64,000 bases of DNA from DATHZQ01 sp965216945 (GCA_965216945.1 CBDCGU010000003.1:992001-1056000), one strand, 5' to 3'; positions 26,569 through 35,783 are shown, counted from the first letter of the stretch. A program made the numbers and translations. The notes: generated from the letters alone by a model not told the origin.

Positions 26569-27777
26569 TCAGCTCGTGCGGAGAGCCTCCGTCGGGGACA
26601 TGCGGGCCGCACGGATCGCCGGGTAGAGCCCGGCGATGGCACCGATGACGAGTGCGGCAACCACGCCACCGATCATGGCGATCGGCGGGATCAGCGTGTC
26701 CCAGCCCTTGAACGAGGCATATCCGCCCGTCACCAACGCACCGAGCGCAACACCACCAACTCCACCAACGGCCGCAAGCAGCAGCGCCTCACCGAGGAAC
26801 TGGAATGCGACGTGCCGCTTGGTGGCGCCGAGGGCGCGGCGCAGCCCGATCTCGGCGCGACGCTCGAGCACCGAGATGACCATGACGTTGGCGATACCTA
26901 CGCCGCCGACGAGCAGCGCGACAGCACCGAGGCCGAGGAACAGCGCCGTGAACGCATCGTCCGCCGCTTCCTTGGCTTCGAGCGCATCGGAGGGCCGGGC
27001 CACCTCGACCTCTTCCGGCGTCTCGGGGTTGGCGGTCGCTGCCATCACGTTCATCACGGCGTCGACCTGGTCGGGGTCGGTACGAACGTAGATGGATGTG
27101 GGCACGTTGCTGTCACCGAGGTAGGTCTCCGCCGCACCCATGCCGACGAGTGCGGCGCGATCCAAGTCGGGGCTCAGCTCGAACTCGTCGAGGATCCCGA
27201 TGACCGCCCACCACTTGCCCCCCAGCCAGACGACCTGGTCGCCCGTGATCTGGGTGACACCGAGCCGCGCCGCCGCCACCGACCCGAGCACCGTCGTCGG
27301 GAACTCGGCGCTGGCGTCATCGAGGAAGCGCCCGTCGGCCACCGAGCCCCCAAGCGATTCCAGCAGATTGAGGTCGACGGCCTGCACCGTGATGCCACCC
27401 GACTGGGACTCGGGCACCAGGTCGGTGCGGTAGACGTTGACGCCGTCCACCGTGCTGACGGCGCTGGTGGTCTCCACCGGCCCGATGCGGGCGATCATCG
27501 CTGCCGCTTCCTCGGGCAGCTCGCCTGAGCCGCGACCGAATCCGGCGCCGGCCTGCACGGTCACGAGGTTGGTGCCGAGCCGGTCGAGTTGGGCGAGCAG
27601 GTCGGACTTGGACGACTCCGAGAGACCGAGGACGCCAACCATCGCGGCGATACCGATCATGATTCCGAGTGCGGACAGCGCGGCGCGCAGCTTCCTGGCT
27701 CGCAGCCCGACGCTGGCGACGCGTGCGACATCGGCAGCATGGAGTGCGCTGGGCTCGAGGTGGGTGTGCGTTGTCAT
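26569..27777 (-). CDS. MacB-type ABC transporter permease
   Basis: A 402-residue permease with an N-terminal membrane helix (R-A-A-L-S-A-L-G-I-M-I-G-I-A-A-M), a long extracytoplasmic MacB_PCD domain, and three C-terminal helices (F-T-A-L-F-L-G-L-G-A-V-A-L-L-V-G-G-V-G-I-A-N; a second around V-G-G-V-G-G-V-A-L; a third at the end). The P-x-E-A-L-R terminus is typical. It is the last gene of a four-gene operon with lipoprotein, adaptor and ATPase, overlapping the ATPase by 4 bp. Probable function: mechanotransmission-type export of a periplasmic or membrane substrate. Confidence 0.93.
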   Translation of the reverse strand: MTTHTHLEPSALHAADVARVASVGLRARKLRAALSALGIMIGIAAMVGVLGLSESSKSDLLAQLDRLGTNLVTVQAGAGFGRGSGELPEEAAAMIARIGPVETTSAVSTVDGVNVYRTDLVPESQSGGITVQAVDLNLLESLGGSVADGRFLDDASAEFPTTVLGSVAAARLGVTQITGDQVVWLGGKWWAVIGILDEFELSPDLDRAALVGMGAAETYLGDSNVPTSIYVRTDPDQVDAVMNVMAATANPETPEEVEVARPSDALEAKEAADDAFTALFLGLGAVALLVGGVGIANVMVISVLERRAEIGLRRALGATKRHVAFQFLGEALLLAAVGGVGGVALGALVTGGYASFKGWDTLIPPIAMIGGVVAALVIGAIAGLYPAIRAARMSPTEALRTS

Positions 27778-28502
27778 GTCCGGTTCCCCCCGTCGTGTTC
27801 GATCTTGCCGTCGCGGATGGCGATCGTGCGGGGGAAATGCCTCGCGATCTCGTGGTTGTGGGTGATCACGACGATGGTGGCTCCATCGGCGTTGAGCTCC
27901 TCGATCAGCTCGACGATGGCGTCGCTGGTCTTGGAGTCGAGGTTTCCGGTCGGCTCGTCGGCGAGAACGATGTCGGGCTCACCGACGAGCGCCCGGGCGA
28001 TCGCCACCCGCTGCCGCTCGCCGCCCGACAGCTTCGTGGCGACGTGGTCGAGCCGCTGGCTGAGACCCACCCGGTCCAGTGCGTTGCGTGCGAGGGCCCG
28101 TCGCTCGGCGAGGGCCGTCCCGGTGTAGAGAAGACCGTCGGCGACGTTGTCGAGCGCGGTGTACCCGCTCAAAAGGTGGAACTGCTGGAACACGAATCCG
28201 ATGTGGCGAGCACGCAGCGCCGAGAGATCGCAATCGCTGAGCTCCGAGACCTGGTGACCGGCAACGGTCACTTCTCCCGATGTCGGCCGGTCGAGCGTTC
28301 CCATGATGTGGAGCAACGTCGACTTGCCTGAGCCGGAGGGCCCGACGACCGACACGAGCTCGCCCCGGTCGACGGTGAAACTGACTCCGTCGAGAGCACG
28401 GACGGGCGGTGTGGTCGGATACTCCTTCACGACGCCGTCCATGGACAGGACGACGTCGTTGCCGCTCGACGTGGCATCGAGCTCTGACAGCAGGGCGGTC
28501 AT
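27774..28502 (-). CDS. MacB/LolD-type ABC transporter ATP-binding protein
   Basis: A 242-residue ATPase: Walker A G54-P-S-G-S-G-K-S-T62, signature L-S-G-G-E-R-Q-R, Walker B I-V-L-A-D-E-P-T, and a D-loop/H-switch I-T-H-N. F-Q-Q-F-H-L-L is the Q-loop of LolD-type proteins. It overlaps both neighbours by 4 bp, so its stoichiometry with the permease is probably translationally coupled. Confidence 0.95.
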   Translation of the reverse strand: MTALLSELDATSSGNDVVLSMDGVVKEYPTTPPVRALDGVSFTVDRGELVSVVGPSGSGKSTLLHIMGTLDRPTSGEVTVAGHQVSELSDCDLSALRARHIGFVFQQFHLLSGYTALDNVADGLLYTGTALAERRALARNALDRVGLSQRLDHVATKLSGGERQRVAIARALVGEPDIVLADEPTGNLDSKTSDAIVELIEELNADGATIVVITHNHEIARHFPRTIAIRDGKIEHDGGNRT

Positions 28503-30061
28503 GGCACGACAACTCGGTCGCCGACGCCGACACCATCCGACTCGATGGATACGAGCCCGTCTGCGTAGAAGCCTGGATCGACGGCGACGAGCCGGGTGGC
28601 ACCGGATGCATCGACCACCTCCACCGCGTAGCCACCCTCGGCGAGGGCGAGCAGCGCCGTGACCGGCACCGCCATGACGTCGTCGACCCGGTCCGTGACG
28701 ATGTCGACGTCGACTGGTGCCTCGTCGAGCCCGGATGCGGCCTCGGGGTCTGCGAGCAGGATGGTGACCTCGAACACGGCCTCGCCCTGAGCGCTCAACG
28801 ATGCGACGGTGTCGACGGTCTCCACGGTCCCCGGCGTCTCGGAGTTGTCGGGCAGCTCGATGGTCACGGGGTCACCTGCGGCGACGAGACCCTGGTCCTC
28901 GGCGGGCAATTCGAGGGTGACCACGATGTCACTGCCCGTGGCAGCCAGCACAGGGGTGCCGGGCGTCACGACCGCGCCTACCGACGTGATCCGGTCGCTG
29001 ATGCGGATGGCCGACTCGAAGAACACGACCTCGCCGAGGTGCACGATGGCGTCCTCCTCGGCGCCGATCGACGCCTGCCATGCGAGTACCGCAGATCGGG
29101 TGGAGGCCGTGTAGACGCCGTCGACCGGACCAGGATCGAACCCGAGATCGGCCAGCCCTTGCTCCAATTGCTGGATGTCGTCTCCGGTTGGCGCAACACC
29201 ATCACCCACTTCGAGAACGGGCTGACCGGAGGTGATGCCTTGACCGACAGCCGCCGGAACTGCGAGCACCTCACTCGCCCGGGAGACGAAGACGACCTCC
29301 CCGAGATCGACAACGCCGTCTTCCTCGATGCCGACGTCCTCCTGCCAGCGCTCGACGATGTTCTCCGTGTTGTTGGTGAACTCCTCGTCGACGTCGACGG
29401 TGCCGTCCGGGTCGTACCCGAGATCGACCAATGCCTGCTCCAGTTGCTGGACGTCGGGACCATCGTCGACGCCGTCGTCGAGCGTGCGCCACGCCGGTGT
29501 GTCGCCATACATGACGAAGGTCGGCTGGTCGTCGACGATGAAGGCCACGTCGCCCTGCTCCAGGACGTCGCCCGCAGCGGGGAGCTGCGTGACTGTGCCG
29601 GGAATGCGTGGAGTGATGGAGACTGTTCCCTCGCTGGATGCGATCGTGCGGTAGGCGGGTGTAGGCCCGTACATCAGCACGACTGGCTCGCCGTCGACCT
29701 CGAAGAGAACCTCGCCCTGCTCCACGACATCGCCGACGTCGGCCGCCGCGGTGATGGTGCCGGTGACGGCCGAGGTGACCGGGTCGCCGGCAACACGTCC
29801 CAACGTGGCGCTGTACGTCGTGACTTCGACGAGATCGGTCTGAACGACCTCGCCCGTGGCGAGCTCGTCGGTGGTTTCGGCGTCGCCTGCGGAGTCGCCA
29901 TTGCGGAGGATCAACCAGCCGGCGACGAGGATCGTCACGATGAGGCCGGCTGCGACCAACCAGGGCCAGCGGCGAGCCTGGGGAGGCGGAGCCTCCTCCG
30001 CGACGTCGTCATGCAGCACCGGCGCCTCCTCAGTGTGTGTCATGACCACCCGATCAGCCAT
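28499..30061 (-). CDS. Efflux periplasmic adaptor with two peptidoglycan-binding-like domains
   Basis: A 520-residue membrane-anchored protein. One hydrophobic segment (W-P-W-L-V-A-A-G-L-I-V-T-I-L) lies near residues 32-50. Lipoyl-like pieces (V-V-E-Q-G-E-V-L-F-E-V-D-G-E; D-V-L-E-Q-G-D-V-A-F) surround two PG-binding-1-like units beginning Q-Q-L-E-Q-A-L-V-D-L-G-Y-D-P and Q-Q-L-E-Q-G-L-A-D-L-G-F-D-P. A beta-barrel-like C-terminal part follows. This is a MacA/HlyD-type adaptor adapted to an actinomycete cell wall. The ATG at 30061 overlaps the lipoprotein stop by 8 bp; an ATG at 30043 is possible. Confidence 0.85.
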   Translation of the reverse strand: MADRVVMTHTEEAPVLHDDVAEEAPPPQARRWPWLVAAGLIVTILVAGWLILRNGDSAGDAETTDELATGEVVQTDLVEVTTYSATLGRVAGDPVTSAVTGTITAAADVGDVVEQGEVLFEVDGEPVVLMYGPTPAYRTIASSEGTVSITPRIPGTVTQLPAAGDVLEQGDVAFIVDDQPTFVMYGDTPAWRTLDDGVDDGPDVQQLEQALVDLGYDPDGTVDVDEEFTNNTENIVERWQEDVGIEEDGVVDLGEVVFVSRASEVLAVPAAVGQGITSGQPVLEVGDGVAPTGDDIQQLEQGLADLGFDPGPVDGVYTASTRSAVLAWQASIGAEEDAIVHLGEVVFFESAIRISDRITSVGAVVTPGTPVLAATGSDIVVTLELPAEDQGLVAAGDPVTIELPDNSETPGTVETVDTVASLSAQGEAVFEVTILLADPEAASGLDEAPVDVDIVTDRVDDVMAVPVTALLALAEGGYAVEVVDASGATRLVAVDPGFYADGLVSIESDGVGVGDRVVVP

Positions 30062-30680
30062 CGTCGCCACCCCGTCCCGCGCCGCCGAGACGGCCGCCGC
30101 CCGGGCCGAACCCGGCCAGGATATCCTCGCAGGCGCCCTGTGCGGCCTGGAAGGCCGGATCGTCGAGGTCGAGATCACCCAATGGGCCGCGGACCCCACC
30201 CTCGCCGTCGGCGGATCCGTCGCCGCCACCGGGACCGAAGGATGAGAAATCGGGGTCGGGCATGTCGTAACCGTTGTCCCGCATGCATGCAGCGAACTCG
30301 TAGAGGGTGTCTTGAATCTCGGTGTCATCGGGTCGACCGAACCCGAGCACCACGCCGTCGAGCGAGTCTTCGCACGCCTCGAAGGCTTCGCCAAGCACCT
30401 CACGGGGGTCGTCGATACCATCGAGGTCGGGCTGGCCGAGCCGGACGTTGCCGTCGGAGTCGACGGATGGGTCCTCCAGGTCCACACCCTGTTCGCGGAG
30501 ACACTCCGTCAATGCGATCACGGCCTCTTCCTGATCGATCTCGGCCGGATCGGCGTCGTCTCCTGCGCTCGTCGTATCGGTGTCGCCACTCAGGCTCGCC
30601 ACACCTCCGGCCTCGCTACTGCCGCCGCATGCGGCCGCAACGAGCGCCAGCACTGCGACGAGCAGGGCCAGTCTCTTCAT
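30054..30680 (-). CDS. Lipoprotein with duplicated Cys motif, first gene of the efflux operon
   Basis: A 208-residue protein with a type II signal: MKR, hydrophobic stretch, lipobox L-V-A-A-A-C with lipidated C18. The mature part contains two related segments, E-C-L-R-E-Q-G-V-D-L-E-D-P with a later A-C-E-D-S-L, and A-C-M-R-D-N-G-Y-D-M-P-D-P with a later A-C-E-D-I-L, i.e. an internal duplication with paired cysteines. Family unknown. Position ahead of the adaptor suggests a substrate-capturing or accessory role. An AGGT-containing ribosome site precedes the ATG. Confidence 0.8.
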   Translation of the reverse strand: MKRLALLVAVLALVAAACGGSSEAGGVASLSGDTDTTSAGDDADPAEIDQEEAVIALTECLREQGVDLEDPSVDSDGNVRLGQPDLDGIDDPREVLGEAFEACEDSLDGVVLGFGRPDDTEIQDTLYEFAACMRDNGYDMPDPDFSSFGPGGGDGSADGEGGVRGPLGDLDLDDPAFQAAQGACEDILAGFGPGGGRLGGAGRGGDDG

Positions 30681-30763
30681 GTTCCGGGGACCTCCAGAGA
30701 GCATCGTGTCCCCACGATCCGCACTCGCTCTTAACCGTGACTGAGCCTCACCTAAGAACGGGC

Positions 30764-30910
30764 TCAGAATCGATGCGGGCCGGTGCGGCCCTCACGATCC
30801 GGCGTCGCGATCGCTCCGATCCCGCTGGCGCCGAGGTCGAAATCGAAGACCTCGGCGTTCGGCGTGGTGCGACTCCCCCTGACGGATCTCGGAATCGAGA
30901 CGATCGAGTC
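30764..30910 (-). pseudogene. Aldo/keto reductase C-terminal fragment
   Basis: The reverse frame ending at TGA 30764 reads D-S-I-V-S-I-P-R-S-V-R, then A-E-V-F-D-F-D-L and G-R-T-G-P-H-R-F. This is the last ~48 residues of an aldo/keto reductase. It is clearly related to the C terminus of the broken copy at 35877-36339 and shares the tail G-R-T-G-P-H. Upstream of D-S-I the similarity stops abruptly, so only a fragment remains. It overlaps a small reading frame in another frame (30792-31040). Confidence 0.65.
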
Positions 30911-31040
30911 CGCCGCCACCGCGCCGGGTGCGGCGCTTGTTGCGGCGGGCGCCGCGCCGGCGACGATCCAAGTCGACGATCTCCGGAAGTCGCGAATCGT
31001 AGGGGTATCCTCGGACGGGCGGGACGATCTGGTTACGCAT
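30792..31040 (-). CDS. Possible small basic protein
   Basis: An 82-codon frame starting MRNQIVPPVRGYPYDSRLPE, then a run rich in Arg/Lys (D-R-R-R-R-G-A-R-R-N-K-R-R). It has a near-ideal ribosome site, GGAGGAGG, 4-5 nt before the ATG, and third codon positions rich in G/C in its first half. The second half overlies the aldo/keto reductase relic in another frame, so the C terminus may be accidental. No family is recognised. Divergent from the AfsR-like gene. Confidence 0.33.
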   Translation of the reverse strand: MRNQIVPPVRGYPYDSRLPEIVDLDRRRRGARRNKRRTRRGGGGLDRLDSEIRQGESHHAERRGLRFRPRRQRDRSDRDAGS

Positions 31041-31083
31041 CAGCGCCTCCTCCAACGCATCCGCACCAGCCTCCATCACACCC

Positions 31084-31100
31084 TTACGGCGCCGTTACGG
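31084..31100. promoter_or_regulatory. Direct repeat TTACGG x2 with 11-bp period (possible SARP/AfsR box)
   Basis: TTACGGCGCCGTTACGG: two TTACGG hexamers whose starts are 11 bp apart. SARP/AfsR-type winged-helix regulators bind heptameric direct repeats with an 11-bp period. The site lies between the AfsR-like gene (82 bp ahead of its start) and the divergent small frame. The same arrangement recurs at 35784-35800. Confidence 0.45.
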
Positions 31101-31181
31101 CTTGGGTGCAACGTGTGCGAGGCTCGGCGGGACGCTGGTTCGTCGACACGGGATCGGCACGGGGTCATCCCGGGGAATCGA

Positions 31182-34052
31182 GTGTTCGAGATGTTGGTCC
31201 GGCTGTACGGAGCGACGCAGATCACGGTCGGGGGTCAAGCGCGATCGGTGGGGGTCGCCAAGGAGCGTGCCGTTCTGGCGCTCCTCGCCACCAGGATCGG
31301 AGAGGTGGTGGCGCCGGACGTCCTGCTCGAAGCGTTCTGGACCGGTCAACCGCCGGAGAAGGCGATCCGCTCGTTGCAGGTGAGGATCGCCAATCTGCGC
31401 AGGGTGCTCGACGGCTCCGGTGTGGATCTGTTGTCGGAGCCGGGCGGTTATCGACTGGCCGTGGACAGGGACGACGTCGACCTCTACCGGTTCCGATCCC
31501 TGGTGGCGGCGGCGCGGGCTTGTCACGGTAACGAGAGGCTGGACCTCCTCGACGAGGCGTTTGAACTGCGCACGGGAAGCCCGCTTGCGGAGTTCGGGTA
31601 CGACGACTTCGCCCGGCACGAGATCGAGGCGGATGCCGAAGCGCGGCAGGAGGCGGTGGGCCTCCGCGCCGCGAGCCTCGTCGACCTCGGTCGGAGCATC
31701 GAGGCCACGACGGACCTCGTCGCCGAGTTCGAGAGCGCTCCGCACCGTGAGCCGCTGGCCACCCACCTCATGCGGGCCTTCGCACTCGCAGGACGTGTGC
31801 CGGACGCCCTCGACGTCTTCCGCCGCCACGCCTCCGCACTCGCCGAGCGGGGTCTCGAGCCCTCGCCGGAAGTGACGGCGGTGGAGGAGGCAGTGTTGCT
31901 CGAGCGCATCGAGTCATTGACGGCGCCGAGCGGCAACCTACCCCACAGACCGTCGCTGGTGGGCCGCGCCGCAGATCGCAGCAGGGTCACCGAGCGTCTC
32001 CGTGAGCAGCGGATGGTCACCGTGGTCGGCCCTCCGGGTGTGGGCAAGACGACACTTGCGATTGCCAGCGCCCATGACCTCGCCGATACGGGTGGAGTGG
32101 TCGTTCTCGTGGACCTGACCGTCGCGGACGACATCGCCGCCGCCGTCGAGACCATCGCCGGCGCCGTAGGGGCACCGCGTCGCGACTTGGAGTCGATGCG
32201 GACGCGACTCGGCGGGCATGGCATCACCTTGCTCCTCGACAACGTCGAGCACCTCGTACCCGAGATCGCTGCGACCGTGCGTGAGATCCTCGACTCCAAC
32301 GCTGCCCTGAACGTGCTGGCGACGAGCCGGGTGCCGCTCGGTGTCCCGGGCGAGTACCGGCTTCCGCTCGATCCCCTCCGAGTGCCGGCTCGCGACGCCA
32401 CCCCGGACGAGGTCGAGGCGGCACCGGCGGTCCAACTGTTCGTGGCGCGGAGCGGCGCCGTTCGCGGCGGGTATTCGCTGAACGACGACGACTTGGACGC
32501 TGTGGCCGACCTGTGCAGAGCGCTCGACGGGTTGCCGCTGGCAATCGAGCTGGCGGCGAGCCGGATGGCCGTGTTGTCCCCACACCAGATCCGAGCCCGC
32601 CTCGTCGACAGTATCGGCCTCCTCGCCGATGTCGTCGGTGGTGGACCTCAACACCATCGCACGGCACAGGCGGCGATCGAATGGTCCACAGGGCTGCTTT
32701 CACCTGACGCACGAGATCTCCTCGGTGCCCTCTCGGTGTTCCACGGTGGTTTCGACCTCGGCGGCGCCGAGGTCGTGGCTGCACCCCCGCTCGATCCGGA
32801 CGATGTGGTGCACTGCCTCGACGAGCTCGTCGCTCACTCGCTCCTGCTCGTCGACCACGACGCCGACCCTCCGCGCTACCGCATGCTGGAGAGCATCGCC
32901 GAGGTCGCAAGAGGGCTCCTCACCACGGTGCAGCGGGAAGGCGCGGAGCGCCGCCATCGCAGTTACATCCACGACCTCGTCCGAGACGTCCTCGGCGACG
33001 CAGAGTCCGTGCCTCCTCGCGGCGACCTGTCACGACTCGACGCCGAGGCGGCCAATCTCCGCCGCGCCATCATTGGTGCCGTCGACACTCATCCCCAGGA
33101 GGCCGCCGCCCTCCTCGCCGACTCGGCCCACTGGTGGCGCCGAAGTGGGCACTGGAAAGAGGGAGCCGAGCTCGCCGAACGGCTTCTGCGCCACGCCGTG
33201 CCTGCCGACCCTGCCCTCTGTCTCAGGTTCTACCGCGCAGCGAACTTCCTGATCCTGTTCGGGCCGGACAACGAGAACCTGCTCACCTACCTGGACGAAG
33301 CGGATGGACTCGCCCACCGCCTTGGCGAGGAGCCCGACCTCAGGACGCGGGCGCTGGCATTGCGTGTCGGGGGCAGGCTCGACGAGGCCGTAGCGCTGCA
33401 CGAACAGGATGCCCATCAGGCCCGAGCCGCCGGGCGCTCCGCCCGAACCCAGTTCGCCAACATCGCCGAGGCCAAGATGCTCCAGGGCGAGCTCGCGGCG
33501 GCGCGGGTAGCCGCCGAACGAGCACGCCGCGAGGCGGAGATCCACGGCGAAGGCGACGTGGACACATCCATCGTCACCCTGGCCCGACTGGATCTCCTCG
33601 AAGGCAGGTTCGACGAAGCTGCCAAGGCGGCCGACGAGTGGATCCGGCGGAGCCGGACGGGCCAGGGCGATCGTGGGTTCGTGGCCAGCGCCATGCTGGT
33701 GCGCGTCGTTGCCGAGGTCCGGCGTCGCAGGATCGACGAGGCCCGCAACCAAGTCACCCACATGCTGCGTCTCTGCGCAGGCTTGAGTGGGATTTACGGC
33801 CATGCCGCGCTCGTGGTTTCGGGTCTCTTGGCCTTCGAACTGGGCGACGCCGCCCTGGGCTGCCAACTGCTGGGCGGTGCCGAGAGACTCCGATCCGGTC
33901 GGCCCAGCACGTGGCTCCAGGAGATCACCGAGGAAGTCGAGCAGCGAGCGACCGCGCTCGGACTCGATGTCGAGGCTGAGGTGGAACTTGGTCGCAGCCG
34001 GTCGATCGTGGAGACGCTGCGCCTCGCTCACAGCCTGGCGACACCCCGATGA
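31182..34052 (+). CDS. AfsR/SARP-like regulator: winged helix, BTAD, NB-ARC ATPase, TPR-like
   Basis: A 956-residue protein. An OmpR-type DNA-binding domain covers about residues 1-95 (V-A-K-E-R-A-V-L-A-L-L-A; L-Q-V-R-I-A-N-L-R-R-V-L), BTAD about 96-250 (R-L-D-L-L-D-E-A-F-E-L-R), then an ATPase with Walker A G-P-P-G-V-G-K-T-T at 283-291 and Walker B I-T-L-L-L-D-N-V-E-H near 347. The C-terminal third is helical and TPR-like. This is the layout of AfsR-type signal-integrating activators. The GTG at 31182 is chosen because CGGGG at 31171-31175 is correctly spaced; the ATG at 31191 is the alternative. Downstream are a methyltransferase and a secreted protein on the other strand, the latter carrying a matching upstream repeat. 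Confidence 0.9.
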   Translation: MFEMLVRLYGATQITVGGQARSVGVAKERAVLALLATRIGEVVAPDVLLEAFWTGQPPEKAIRSLQVRIANLRRVLDGSGVDLLSEPGGYRLAVDRDDVDLYRFRSLVAAARACHGNERLDLLDEAFELRTGSPLAEFGYDDFARHEIEADAEARQEAVGLRAASLVDLGRSIEATTDLVAEFESAPHREPLATHLMRAFALAGRVPDALDVFRRHASALAERGLEPSPEVTAVEEAVLLERIESLTAPSGNLPHRPSLVGRAADRSRVTERLREQRMVTVVGPPGVGKTTLAIASAHDLADTGGVVVLVDLTVADDIAAAVETIAGAVGAPRRDLESMRTRLGGHGITLLLDNVEHLVPEIAATVREILDSNAALNVLATSRVPLGVPGEYRLPLDPLRVPARDATPDEVEAAPAVQLFVARSGAVRGGYSLNDDDLDAVADLCRALDGLPLAIELAASRMAVLSPHQIRARLVDSIGLLADVVGGGPQHHRTAQAAIEWSTGLLSPDARDLLGALSVFHGGFDLGGAEVVAAPPLDPDDVVHCLDELVAHSLLLVDHDADPPRYRMLESIAEVARGLLTTVQREGAERRHRSYIHDLVRDVLGDAESVPPRGDLSRLDAEAANLRRAIIGAVDTHPQEAAALLADSAHWWRRSGHWKEGAELAERLLRHAVPADPALCLRFYRAANFLILFGPDNENLLTYLDEADGLAHRLGEEPDLRTRALALRVGGRLDEAVALHEQDAHQARAAGRSARTQFANIAEAKMLQGELAAARVAAERARREAEIHGEGDVDTSIVTLARLDLLEGRFDEAAKAADEWIRRSRTGQGDRGFVASAMLVRVVAEVRRRRIDEARNQVTHMLRLCAGLSGIYGHAALVVSGLLAFELGDAALGCQLLGGAERLRSGRPSTWLQEITEEVEQRATALGLDVEAEVELGRSRSIVETLRLAHSLATPR

Positions 34053-34073
34053 GCGGCGATTCGCCGTACCGGG

Positions 34074-35105
34074 TCACCCCTTGCGCCCCCACGTGACGCT
34101 GTGCACAGGAGAGAGCTGCGTGGTTCCGACGTCGACGAAGCCGTGGCGCTGGAGCAGTTCGACGTAGGTGTCGACCGGCACGAGTTGGTCGTCGATCAGT
34201 GCCTCGAAGAATTGGATCCCGGCCATGATCCGCCCCGGCACCGTTTGCAGCTTCTCGTCCGTCTCGGGGAAGGGAAAATCCGAGATCACGAAGAATCCGC
34301 CCGGGCCGAGTGCCGCTCGCACGTTGGCGGTGACCCGATCGATGTCCCGACATTCGTGCATCGAGATGTTGTTGATCACGAGATCGAACTCGTCGCGGTG
34401 GTCGAGGTCCTCGAGAGGGGTATGGATGAGCTCGACCCGATGACCGAGGCCTGCTCTCTTCCTTGCCTCATCGGCGAGCTGTAGCGAATAGCTGTCGCCG
34501 TCGGCGCCGACCAGCGTCGCACCGGGGTAGGCCTCGGCGAGCCGGCTCAACCCGAATCCGGCTCCGCAGGCGGTGTCCAGGATGCGGCATTCGCCGTCGA
34601 GTCGGGCAGCGAGATCGGGCACGATGGCGAGTCCGCCCGGGATCAGCCTGAGGTAGAAGGCACGGCCGGTGGCGGACACGGCCTGGATCCACTCGTTGCT
34701 CGTCTCGTCCCACCACGTACGCTCGCCGGTGGCGAAGTTGGCATCGAAGACATCGAAGATCTCCGGCCTGGTGATCACCGTGAACACTCCCCCCACCTGG
34801 GTGGGTGACTCGGTGTCGAGCAGCAGCCCGCCGACGTGCTGTGCGAGCCGGAACGCATCCTCGCTGCGCTCGATGATGCCCTGTGCCAGTGCCGACCGGC
34901 ACCACACCGACGTGTAGAACGGGTCCAGCTCGGTCTGCCGGGCCAGCGTCTCGGCGGTGAGCCCGTCGGGTGACGCCGCCAATGCGGCGACGATGCCCCG
35001 GCTCAATCCGATCTCGACGGTACGGGTGCCGATGTACCCGGCTACCAGCCCGAGAAGCTTCTGGGCCTGCTGTTCTGCCGTCACCAGCTGCATTGCCTGT
35101 GTCAT
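34074..35105 (-). CDS. SAM-dependent class I methyltransferase
   Basis: A 343-residue protein with an N-terminal winged-helix-like dimerisation part (K-L-L-G-L-V-A-G-Y-I-G-T-R-T-V-E-I-G-L) and a Rossmann methyltransferase domain: motif I L-D-T-A-C-G-A-G-F-G, then V-G-A-D-G-D-S, F-D-L-V-I-N-N-I-S-M-H-E-C and L-G-P-G-G-F-F-V-I-S-D-F. The architecture resembles O-methyltransferases of natural product pathways, but no biosynthetic cluster is present. The ATG at 35105 has a GAGAGGA site. It begins 26 bp after the secreted-protein stop, so the two are probably cotranscribed. Confidence 0.85.
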   Translation of the reverse strand: MTQAMQLVTAEQQAQKLLGLVAGYIGTRTVEIGLSRGIVAALAASPDGLTAETLARQTELDPFYTSVWCRSALAQGIIERSEDAFRLAQHVGGLLLDTESPTQVGGVFTVITRPEIFDVFDANFATGERTWWDETSNEWIQAVSATGRAFYLRLIPGGLAIVPDLAARLDGECRILDTACGAGFGLSRLAEAYPGATLVGADGDSYSLQLADEARKRAGLGHRVELIHTPLEDLDHRDEFDLVINNISMHECRDIDRVTANVRAALGPGGFFVISDFPFPETDEKLQTVPGRIMAGIQFFEALIDDQLVPVDTYVELLQRHGFVDVGTTQLSPVHSVTWGRKG

Positions 35106-35131
35106 GGTCTGTCCTCTCTCGTCCAGGACCG

Positions 35132-35707
35132 TCACTTGAAGACGGCGACCCACCAGCAGCCGCATGCCGAGCTTCCGATGGGGGTGCTGAGCTGCTCGGC
35201 GAGGGTGTCGCGGTCTGCGGCTCCGTGGGGGGCGACGGCCAGGTGGACCTCGGCGCCCGCCGGGTTCTGCAGCGGATCGTCGAACGCATACGGGTCGTCG
35301 CCTACGGCGATGAACCCGCGGAGCACGATCTTGTCGCCTCGGGCGACGACACCATCGACGCCATACGCCGCCGCCGCGGCCGGCCCGGTCAGGTCGTCCG
35401 CATCACACGGGTCGGTGCACAGCTCGGGGTGGTTGAACACGAAGGCCCACAACGTGAACACCTCGCGATCGCCGGGCTCGATCCCTTCCGGGTACACGTA
35501 GTCGCCTGGGATCGGGGTGTCCATGCGCACACCGACGGATAGCCCGTCCCGATGCCGAACCAGCGTGGCCCCACCGGGCGAGTACACCTCGGCGCCGCCC
35601 TGATCCAAGAGGTCGGTGTCCTCACGGGTCTCCGCACTTGCTGGTGCCAGGGTCCAAGCCATCAGCATGGCCGCTGCCAGTGCCACGAGCCACAGTCGAC
35701 GTGTCAT
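35132..35707 (-). CDS. Secreted protein, unknown function
   Basis: A 191-residue protein with a signal peptide (MTRRLWLVALAAAMLMAWTL, A-S-A cleavage region). The mature part has D-P-C-D-A-D-D-L, a paired C-x-C near the C terminus (S-A-C-G-C-W-W-V-A-V-F) and strands such as V-F-T-L-W-A-F-V-F-N. It may be a small beta protein stabilised by two disulfides. The ATG at 35707 has GAGGGAG at good distance; the ATG at 35713 is too close. A TTACGG direct repeat lies 77 bp upstream. Confidence 0.75.
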   Translation of the reverse strand: MTRRLWLVALAAAMLMAWTLAPASAETREDTDLLDQGGAEVYSPGGATLVRHRDGLSVGVRMDTPIPGDYVYPEGIEPGDREVFTLWAFVFNHPELCTDPCDADDLTGPAAAAAYGVDGVVARGDKIVLRGFIAVGDDPYAFDDPLQNPAGAEVHLAVAPHGAADRDTLAEQLSTPIGSSACGCWWVAVFK

Positions 35708-35783
35708 TCTCATCTCCCTCGAGATCGCTGCGTCTGTCCGGATCCGGCGGAAGCGGATCACATGTGGACTGTGGCGTCGGCGT

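Noticed and set aside
28409..31531. A 1040-codon forward frame over the efflux operon
   Set aside because: It runs antisense to the adaptor, lipoprotein and ATPase, which have clear motifs, and is rich in Arg/Pro/Gly.
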